Shown here piece by piece: positions 55,342 through 64,000 of a stretch of DNA of 64,000 nt; within the stretch, counting starts at the first letter, position 1; every line of letters begins with the position of its first letter. Made by a program: the position numbers and the translations under genes. Source of the DNA: Cladopsammia gracilis (Eukaryota > Cnidaria > Anthozoa > Scleractinia > Dendrophylliidae); assembly GCA_022457155.1 (NCBI GenBank), contig JAJGOT010000220.1, positions 807,501 to 871,500 on the forward strand, in the 5' to 3' direction. A model generated the notes under the pieces. The model made no database searches, was not told the DNA's origin, and was given only the letters and a program-made list of their open reading frames with translations.

Positions 55342-55936
55342 TTCTTTATTTATGCACGGTAAAATTCATCAGCAGAGCTATATTATATATTGAATAAAGC
55401 AAATACAAGAAGTTTATGCATCAACACTAATTGGTCTAAACCAATTTTGATCTGGCCAATCCCAGTATTTTAAACTTTGTTTACCGTAAAAAGTGCCAAG
55501 GAGTCATATCGCACAGACTGGGAAAAAAACCTATCTACTTAATTAACCCACTTATTAACAGTTGTGGAGGTCCATTAATTGCTCTAAACCGAGGTCTAAG
55601 TTAGACTTCGCTATAACCGGCCCGTTAAGTTTTTCACATAAGACGAATGGCATGCATCGGAAGCTATGCCGTTGGAGATTTCTTTTTTTGTTAGAACACT
55701 GTCAGATATATAATTACTTAAAGTGATATTTCCCACTATAGTTTCCCCGCTGTTGACTGTATGCTCTGAAACATGAATGCTGACTTTGTAACTTTTGAAG
55801 ATCCGGCTGTTATATTTAGCTACCAAACATAAATGCTGTATATGATACGTGTTCGTGGATCAAGCTGTGTAGGAACTGTGCATGTGTTTAGGGATTCTAG
55901 ATGATTTGCATGATTACCCATGTTAAACTAAAGCTT

Positions 55937-56520
55937 AAATCAAGAAGTTGAATAGAAATGAATACTAGTGGTGTCGTAAAAATCCCAACCAAAATATCAA
56001 ACGAGTGAATCCTCACATATAACTTTTGATAGAACAGTAGTATTTTGTTCACACTTACCAGTTCAAGGTTTCTAGAGACTCGTTAATATAAGGTAAGGTG
56101 TTTTGCATGGTTACCCATGTCTAACAGTCTTAAATCAAAACGTAGAATAGAAATGAATACCAGTGGTGTCGTAAAAATTCCAACCAAGAAGTACAACGAG
56201 TGAATCCTTACATATACATCTTTGATAGAAAAGTATACTATTTTGTTGGTAGTTTCTTGGTGTTGTGGATGGTGTGATCACCAAATGACGTAAAACAAAA
56301 GATTCAAAAGACACTGAACAATACCCACGCCACAACACAAAAGCTAACCAACAATGGCTTCCGCAACACCAAGAAACACCCATTTTGTTCACACATATCT
56401 GTTCAAGGTTTCTGAGAGACTCGTTAATATATGGTAAGGTGTTTTCCATGATAACACCCATGTCCAACAGTCTTAAATAAAGCTCGTTAAATAGAAATGA
56501 ATACCCGAACCTTACATATA
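55937..56520. repeat. ~193-bp tandem repeat, about 2.5 units
   Basis: 'gaatagaaatgaatac' begins units near 55952, 56145 and 56490; units share 'gtggtgtcgtaaaaat', 'cacttaccagttcaaggttt'-type and 'gactcgttaatat' words. The second unit is lengthened by a 134-bp MITE. Confidence 0.8.
56248..56381. mobile_element. 134-bp hAT-like MITE with 8-bp target duplication
   Basis: ATTTTGTT flanks both sides (56240-56247, 56382-56389). Ends GGTAGTTTCTTGGTGTTG and CAACACCAAGAAACACCC are inverted with two mismatches in 18. The adjacent tandem unit (near 56044) shows the empty site TATTTTGTTCACAC. An 8-bp duplication is the hAT hallmark. Confidence 0.9.
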
Positions 56521-57510
56521 ATTCAAAAAACAGTTAATCTAGGAACTGGTTATGACACCTAGCAGACTTCAATGGCGATAACAAAGGAACTACAATTTAT
56601 GTTAAACTGCGCTTGACCGTGCACTTGTTTTGTTTTTCGATCACACGCTATGACTGAATAACTTAATGCCAACATTTCTATTGGTTAGTGGCTCGTACAA
56701 AATTTTAACCTCTATTGTGTTTGTGCACGGTCAAGGCCGAAAAACTACAACAAAAACATCGAACAAAGACATTTCTCAGGTTTTATACCATTGCGCTTTA
56801 TTAACTATGTTTAAAAGTATTATTTTGTTACCACAGTCATTGTTTTTGAGTCAAGATTTCGGGTGCCGTAATACTGTAGTTTAGTCAGTCACTTGCGGAG
56901 TAAGTAGGAATCTCTGATTTATTGTTCTGGCGGCTCCTGACCGGCGCCAAGGGGACTAACCTGGGAGCTCAGTAATATATATATATTTTTGTATGAAAAT
57001 CCCGTTAACCCTTAAACGTTTTTTTTTTAATCACATTTACACGCCCACTATAGACGCGTGAAATGATATATAAGTAACAAAAGCTACCAACGATTGCCTA
57101 AAAAACATTCAGATTGCAAATTTCTTTATTCATATTGGCGGAAGACGATAACAATCTTCCTTTCTGATTGGCATGGTTTAAATTATAGCGTTGCGAGGGA
57201 GTTTATGTAAAAGAGCTTGTAGTGTATTTTTAATTTGACCAGGGCAAAAATCAAGGGATAACAGAGCGTTAATTAGAACTTGTAATTTACATTTGAAGTA
57301 AACGAAGCACTGAACTAAAATCCATTAGTTACACTTTTTGAAATATTATCTTTCATTTAAAGAATAACGCCTTTTCTACCCTGTAATTGTGAATGTTAAT
57401 GATGACACACGATGGAGCGACCCACGCGCCGGGATGATAAAGATGACGAACTTTATATCTCGATTAATAAAGTCCGCGCAGCAATCAATCACACAATACC
57501 GCAATTAAAT
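56521..57510. other. upstream flank of SLC1-B, no feature identified
   Basis: AT-rich with short ORFs lacking motifs. A (TA)n stretch lies near 56974. Confidence 0.45.
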
Positions 57511-57511
57511 A

Positions 57512-57640
57512 AACGTTGGAACCTCGAATAAACGCAAACTCGACTCGAATAAACTCGAATAAACTCGACCTTGTTGACCATGCATTTATTCGCGCCCGGC
57601 GTTTATTCGTGGTCCGGCGTTTAATCGAGAAAATACGACT
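57512..57640. mobile_element. MITE directly upstream of the SLC1-B start
   Basis: 'ggaacctcgaataaacg' and repeated 'ctcgaataaa' on the left pair with 'gcgtttattcg' and 'gtttaatcgag' on the right. It ends about 35 bp before the ATG and so probably lies in the 5' untranslated region or promoter. Confidence 0.6.
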
Positions 57641-57676
57641 GTACTTTCAGAAGCTGTGATCAAATTTGCTATCCAG

Positions 57677-60600
57677 ATGGCTTGTAGACCACTCGTTCGT
57701 GTTTGTCATCGTCGAAAACGTTGCGGGCGATGCTGCAATACCTTTTGCCGCCTGGTGAAGCAAAATCGTCTGCTTGTTTTGCTGGTTATTGGAGCAATCG
57801 TTGGCTTTACAATTGGCGCTATAGTCAACGATCCTGTGAATCGCATCTCTGATCCTGAGAAGAAAGCAACTGTTATCATGCTCATCAACTTTCCTGGAGA
57901 ACTGTTCTTGAACATGCTGAGGATGGTCATATTACCTCTGGTTATCACCAGTCTGATAACTGCCGTATCAAATTTGAGCCCTGACGTGGCGGGAAGAATT
58001 GGACGACGGACCTTGATTTACTACATAGGAACGATGGCGTTAGCTGCCATATTGGGCTTGCTTCTTGTCATGACAATTCGTCCTGGTAGTTTGATTGATG
58101 ATCATGGGGAACGAAAACATGCAAAAGGAAGTGCAAAATATCGAAATTTGGATTCTTTGCTTGATATGATAAGGTAAAGTATTAATTTACCCGCCTCCTT
58201 TCTCGGCGGGCTATTCTTTTTTGCAAGCTAAAACCTGGTTTCCCATCAGCAATCGTAGTCATCATACGGAAACTACTCTCCAAATATCGTTACGATCGCA
58301 GCGAGAACGATCGCTGAGATAGACTTTGGTTCTTTGGATCGTAGCCACCGCAAAAATACCAGGATTGGTATGTCTTCAGCAAAAAGAAATTGAGCAAAAG
58401 CAAAATTAAAGCGAGAACAAGAAATTAACAAACTTCGATAATGAAGCTGCGTTCAGTGTTGCTATGTTGGACGCGGAGTTGTTAGATCCAGGTCCTCTCG
58501 ACATTTTACTTTTACAGCGATCGCAGCGATCATATGGAAACTAGTCAATTTTAACGATCGCTCAACTGTTTTTTTTTTCATCAATACCGGCGATCGTATG
58601 GAAACCAGGCTTAACGGTGGCGCAAGGGTCACCCGAATACCCAGGCTAAGTTTTTGGCGAGTTCCTTTTCCGGTGTCAACGCTGTTGAAATATGTTAACA
58701 CATATGTCCGGCTAAATTTCTTAGAACAAGGACATTAAACCTAGAGGACGGTCGAAATTGATTACGAAGGGAGAAGTCGAATTTTAGAACATTCATTTCG
58801 AGCTTGTGGTATTCCTACGCCTTGACACGCCTCAATGACGCTGCAGTAACCAAGTCAGCTAAAAGGGTTAGTAAATTTGCACGGTTTTCAGCGAATGGGT
58901 TTTGATTTACAACAGACAGATTTCTAGTTTGGCGACCAAAGGCTGTTGAAGCCCGAAGAAAAATATGTCCGACAAATATCTATGAGTTTGAACATTGACA
59001 TGCAAATACCTTGATTCCAGAGGAAAATATATGAGGGTTTGAAGGTTAGAAGGGTTAAAATTCTGCCTGAAAAGGAGAGTAACGCGGCAAGCTGGGTTTC
59101 CCTTTCTGCAAATAGGCCCTTAGTTTAATTGTTTGGGCCATTTGTCAGCTATAGACGAAATTGTCAGTAAAATGGACGTTAACATCGTCAAGATTTCATT
59201 ATAACAAAAGTATATAGAATGGTATATGTAACACAATAGTATAAACAAGTGGATAGTGTTTTTCGCGCGCTCTGATTGGCTTCTCGAACTTGGGAAAGTA
59301 TTTCAATTCACCTCCAGGCATTGTTCTGGAGTCCACGCGCGAGTATTTTCCCCATGCATTTGTTGGAAATAAAATAACTATTTTGGACTGGTTTGGTATA
59401 TACTTAAACGATTATTCTCCTCAGTGTCGGCGAAGAGTGGTAGATATTTATCTCTACTTCGGTGAATAATTGCTAGGTATACAGTTATACCATCATTTAT
59501 GATCGGGAAACCATGTGAATTGTTCTTTTAGGAGCTGTTTTCCAAGTAACCTTGTTGAGGCGGCCGTCAGTAAGGTTAGTATGAAGCAGCAGGGGTGTAT
59601 CTATAGCTAAGTTCGAGCCAATATACATGGTACGGCCCTTTCTTGTTTCTATAAACTGATGTGAATGGCACCACAAACGGAGCTTGACTCGAGTTTGACA
59701 GGTGACTCGTGCGAGTTGGTAGTTGCTTCCGATCGACGTCCGCCAGTCTCTTCACCCAGGACGTTTTTACTTTAGTGAACACTTGCATTACCTGTTATGA
59801 AGATTTGTAAGTCTGCTTGCGAGTGTATGCCGAAAGAGGGTACCACCCACTGTAAAAGAAACCAGATAATCTTTTATGAATCCAACTTCTGGCTTTCCCA
59901 GAACACTTTCTATATACTGGCCTTGTTTCCCACTCTTGCATAGAAGTCGTCCATCACCAGTATCTTGGTATCCCTTTGCGAACGTAGTTTACCATGATAA
60001 ACACCGTTACGACCATACGAACCCGGTCGTCAAGTAAGATGGGCGTCCACTTCACCAATGTTCGCGTGGGCTCCTCGACTATGATGAACACAACTCCTTA
60101 TAGAATTTTGTCGTCTTGGCGTTTTGACCAAATGATGGTGTATCCTGTGACCAGCAGTTGCTGAATCCAATAGATTGTACCTTATGAAATCCAAGAGGGC
60201 ATAATATTCAGTTGTACATCTTTTTAACGGCTGCATGAGCTTCCCTGTATGCTGTAGCGTTCTCGCACTTTTTCCAACAAGGATGATAACGTTTGGTATA
60301 AGATCTGATATTAGACTACAGACATGCAGTTGGCTTTTATCCTCATTTAATGCACTTTGTTGCCTGGTCTAGAGTACTTCTCTTATTTCTTGTTTCTTCT
60401 TCAAGGTACATGTAGGGTGGCGATTCTTGCTTTATCTACACAAAGCTCTAGTTGTAGCTAAGCTATTCCAGCCTTCGCGCTTCACAGTGTTCAAAGTAAC
60501 ATATTTTCTGCCTGTTGTTTCAGAAAAAGACAAGTTACATTTCAGTTCCCGCAAGTTTTACGACTTACAATGTAACAAGCAAATCCATTCATCTTGGGCC

Positions 60601-62791
60601 TGACGAGAAAATTACCGCTGTCAATAGCAATGGCACCATCAACATCACGACCATCAGAAAAGAGCTGTACGCGGGCTCAGACACCGTGCCCTTTGGAGTA
60701 GCGAAAACTGGGGGTATGAATATCATTGGGCTGACAATATTCTCCATCGTGCTGGGCATTGTGTTAGGGAAGCTACGCGAGAAAGGGAAACCGCTTGTCT
60801 TGTTCTTTTCTGCCTTAAACGAAGCAATTATGCGGATTGTTCTTATTATTATGTGGTGAGTTGCAAGGCACGGACTACGATTCGTGGCATTTTCTATTTT
60901 CTGTTCAGTGTTACTTCAAATTCAGCCCTAAAGAGGAAGGTAGGTCCCAAGTAACCTAATAAGATCGTATGCTTAATGGCAGGGTAGCAGCCTAAAATTA
61001 TAAACACGTGCATCATATATACTTAATAACTCATTTTGACGTTCATAGTCTTACGAATAATGTTTCTCTTTAGGCATATAAATTCAATCCATTTATACGG
61101 GATTATTTCCTATTTATCTTGGGATGATCAATTAAATCAGTATGTTTTGTTACTTAGGCTTGCTCCTTGTTTGAAAGCCAAGTATTTCATCAAGTATACC
61201 ATACTCAAGTATACACACATTACACTCAATAACTAATTTTGACTTGGTTTATATTCTTACGAATCATTTTTTCACGTCAAGCATAAAAAATCAATCCATG
61301 ATGATGAATTTAATCAGTATGCATTGTATCCCTTTTTACCTATCTAGGCTTGCTCCTGTAGGGGTGTGCAGCTTGGTTGCCGCCCGAATAGCTGGTATGG
61401 TTAACGTTCTAGCAGTCCTAGAAAAACTAGGACTATACCTTGTGACCATGCTGTGTGGCGTATTCATCCATGCTCTGATCCTGTTACCACTCGTGTTCTT
61501 TATCATCACCCGGAAGAAGAATCCATATGCGTTTATAAAAGGTGTCGGTGACGCATTGATGACAGCGTTTGGTACCGCATCCAGGTTTGTGGCTCAGAAA
61601 AAGCATTTTTGATGTTTAAACCTTTCAATATTAGGATTGCCGTAGTTTCAAAACGTAGAATGGAATCAGAGTTTGGTTTGTGTTTTTTTTTATTAGATGG
61701 TGCTACGATAATGGTATCAAACAAATTCCCAGTCATTGTTGAAGAAATTATGGTCATTGTCATGACGTTACAGGTTATCATAGTAACAGTATAACCTATT
61801 ATTTTTTTACCGTTTATTCCAGCTTTTAGTGCTTATAACTAAATAACGAGCTTGATGACCCACATTTGTCATTATGGAATTGTAATCATCATGTTAAGAT
61901 GTAACATTTTTTAAAGTATAAAAATATTCTTGGGAAGAGGTTCAGGGAAAATTTGAATTTAACTTTCGCTGGCAATCTTTTGTAACTTCAGGAACATGCA
62001 AATTTAATGACGGCTGTACAAATGCGAAAAGTACGGCAGAAAAAAAAAACGTTTTTCTTTGATGGAATTGAAAAATGGTTGGAACAACTTATTAAATGCA
62101 TTATTTACTATCCAAAAATGCACAAAAATGACATTTAAAAACGTTGATCAAACTGGCGCTTTAAATTACCACGAAGTTGTTTGCGATTGTTTCATTCAAA
62201 GCATGTTTCTTTTTTTATTTCCAGTGCGGCCACACTTCCAACAACAATTCGCTGTGTGGAGGAGAACAACAACATTGATCCTCTCATCAGTCGTTTTATG
62301 TTACCTCTTGGTGCCACAATGAACATGGATGGTTTAGCTATTGATAACGTGATTGTCGCTATTTTTGTCGCTCAGTTGAACAACATTCCTCTCAGCCCTG
62401 GTAGAGTTGTTGTCGTTTGGTATGTAAATAACATGTCGCCAAAACCCCGTTTCTCCAAAATAAAACTACTCATGATTGTAAACGAGAGATTATGATCTCT
62501 TGTTGTTAGAAAGTTGAGTTTTCAGTTAGCTGTTATTTTGTATCTTTAGTTCGTATTTCTTTGCGTTCATCACTTTTGGCGAGGTTTTATCCTTATTTCA
62601 AGATACCAAAGAAAGCTTAAAGTAATAAACGTGATGAACACTATCCATTTCTTACACAGCTTAATGGCCATTGCTGTGTCAATTGGTGCCGCAGGGATAC
62701 CAGGTGGAGGAATGGCGAAAATCATTGTTCTTCAAGCTGTCAATCTTCCACTGCATGACACTGGCTTCCTTTTTGCAGTAGTGTGGCTCAC
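57677..62791 (+). CDS. SLC1-family transporter B, partial (last exon outside window)
   Basis: Exons 57677-58173, 59532-59574, 60524-60855, 61348-61584, 62225-62419 and 62660-62791; all GT-AG, with the same phases as SLC1-A and the same lengths except one added codon in exons 1 and 4. 478 codons are visible, and the final exon (TM8 end and C-terminus) must lie beyond 64000. Seen: N-terminal CRPLVRVCHRRKRCGRCC; TM1-TM6; sequons NVT and NGTINIT; HP1 [22 protein letters not shown] (threonine replaced); HP2 [13 protein letters not shown]8 start FAVVW, where A and the family have Asp. It is a paralogue of A by local duplication. Whether it is functional depends on the unseen exon and on the Asp-to-Val change. 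Introns are shorter than in A. Confidence 0.9.
58245..58618. mobile_element. Harbinger-like MITE in SLC1-B intron 1
   Basis: 'acctggtttcccat' at the left and 'atggaaaccaggc' at the right are inverted ends. The interior is rich in CGATCG words (gatcgtagc, gcgatcgtatgg). Non-coding. Confidence 0.65.
58619..59531. other. rest of SLC1-B intron 1
   Basis: 'gtggatagtgtttttcgcgc' at 59250 is a dispersed word also seen near 34360. No coding region. Confidence 0.4.
61985..62165 (+). repeat. dispersed repeat copy without the MITEs seen at 28 kb
   Basis: Aligns with 28119-28225 ('catgcaaatttaatgg', 'gcgaaaagtacgg') and then directly with 28674-28732 ('cattattt', 'atgcacaaaaa', 'actggc'), so it gives the empty site for the 442-bp MITE. 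Confidence 0.7.
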
Positions 62792-64000
62792 GTAAGTAGC
62801 TTCCACTGAATAAAAGAGTATGAAGTTGCAGGAATGGATCACACAATAATGATTTCTCCAAAAACTGCATGTTTGATTGCTCATTTAGGCGAAAGTTAGT
62901 ACATTATACTCGACTTACTGGTCACATTTTGTGGCTTTTGGTGAAGACATTTATCAAGATTTATTTTAAACAGTAGTAGCTATTTCTTATAGAAAACAAC
63001 ATAAACTTTCGGTCTTGCGGATTGAAGGCTAACGACATAACTAATGGTTGGTTGGTTGAAGACCAAAAAAAAAAAATCATACAATTCGAAGATTCACACT
63101 GCAATTTAATCTGGCAGTTTTTATCTCGTTAATGCGCTTGCGCATTAAGCGAGATTTCGAAGTCGAGTACTAAAAAGGGACAAAAGTTGTTAACAAAATT
63201 TTGTGGACTTTTGTCCGGGGGGGTTTCTTGTTCCTTCTTTATAGAAGCTATATTAGGGCATTGAGGATATGGTTGGTCAAAGCGGTTAGGATTTCAAGAA
63301 GGGCGTCACATACTGCCACTAAAATGTTTGGGGAGCACCCCCGGACCTATTGTTAATTTCCCTAGGGTATTGGAATGTCAGAACTTGTGATGAACTTGTC
63401 ATATCTCACATTACGTTACCGCAAAGGTATTAGTCCTTCTTAAATTTCGATATCTCACGTTACCTATCAGTTTCAATCATTTGTCGTAAAGCCATTATAG
63501 CTACTTTAAAAGGGTAAAAATAGGTTAAATGCGTTTTCTTGGGAAACGTAGTTTGAGAATTTCACGGTGTATTTTACTAATGGAGAGGTTATAAGAAAGT
63601 TAAATGGGACAGGAAAGTTTGTGTGTTAATATGAGCGGTATGGCAGAGCAAAATAGCATGAACTTTGCGTTTTTTTCTATTGAGTTGTGGTTACACACAC
63701 CTTGGGTTTGGGGCCTTCCCAAGGGTTAATGGCTTGGGTTCGGTTTATCTCAGGTTTCATCTTACCCTTGGGGATGCGGTTACACAGTAAAAGACTCCCC
63801 AGGGTAAAATGTAATAAGATATGAGTTCACTGACACTGCAGTTTACGCGCGAAAACGTACAGATCGACATGGATGACACGAATCGAGATCTTGTAAGTTT
63901 AATTTCAGTCATTCTCCTGCTTATCATTTGATAAATATAACAATCCGGCATTTTTTTTTTGCGAGAAGACACCGAAGAAGACGCCTTCAACTACGCTATC
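62792..64000. other. SLC1-B intron 6 (right end of window)
   Basis: No terminal exon for SLC1-B is found: no frame with [13 protein letters not shown] sequence after an AG. There is a small hairpin 'gttaatgcgcttgcgcatta' at 63130-63150. Otherwise featureless. Confidence 0.5.

Larger units (their letters stand above)
54347..55623. mobile_element. second GGG(T/C)CGGTTATTTAA MITE, interrupted by a TTAA element
   Basis: Left end GGGTCGGTTATTTAAACG, right end ATAACCGGCCC. The interior right half (tcgcacagactggg, ctaaaccgaggtctaag) matches 48225-48571. The 907-bp element at 54384-55290 and a (TAGA)n tract at 55308-55341 separate the halves. Confidence 0.75.

Overview
The window is nuclear DNA of an animal with an intron-rich, AT-rich, repeat-dense genome. 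The best fit is an anthozoan cnidarian of stony-coral type. The grounds are the spliced metazoan gene families (SLC1 transporters, a BTB-BACK-Kelch protein, a UDP-glycosyltransferase), several Penelope-like elements with GIY-YIG endonuclease ends, a Crypton-type domain, and very many short palindromic transposons. The taxon is inferred from overall character only. I see nothing of bacterial operon type, no CRISPR array and no rRNA.

Four real genes give the backbone. (1) SLC1-A, + strand, 7799-19887: seven exons, complete, 530 aa. (2) A Kelch-like protein, - strand, 33122-30644: two exons, complete, 581 aa. (3) A UDP-glycosyltransferase, + strand, 33616-47707: five exons, complete, 509 aa, head-to-head with the Kelch gene across 493 bp. 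(4) SLC1-B, + strand, 57677-62791: six exons with the same intron phases as SLC1-A and a terminal exon beyond the window. SLC1-A and SLC1-B are paralogues from a local duplication. Both have lost the NMDGT threonine, and SLC1-A also lacks the TM8 arginine that binds acidic substrates, so they look like neutral-substrate (ASCT-like) or divergent transporters rather than glutamate transporters.

Region by region. 1-7 kb holds decayed mobile-element genes, a Penelope fragment and minisatellites. 7.2-7.6 kb is an in-frame repeat that may be a terminal exon. The first SLC1-A intron carries a 3.5-kb element made of 17-bp and 65-bp tandem arrays, a LINE and a TTAA-flanked palindrome. 20-30 kb is gene-free and filled with large palindromes, MITEs, a (TA)n tract and a - strand Penelope end. 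The two large UGT introns hold LINE reverse-transcriptase pieces and a 3.1-kb fold-back element with a clean 9-bp target duplication. 47.8-57.6 kb holds a palindrome with a captured piece of UGT exon 4, a Crypton-type fragment, two more Penelope elements and nested MITEs.

The most interesting signals are hammerhead-ribozyme-like cores behind every Penelope end in the window, a set of TTAA-flanked palindromic elements, the UGT exon fragment trapped in a fold-back sequence, and coherent active-site changes in the two transporters and the UGT. Exon boundaries come from reading frames plus GT/AG sites and were not checked against transcripts.
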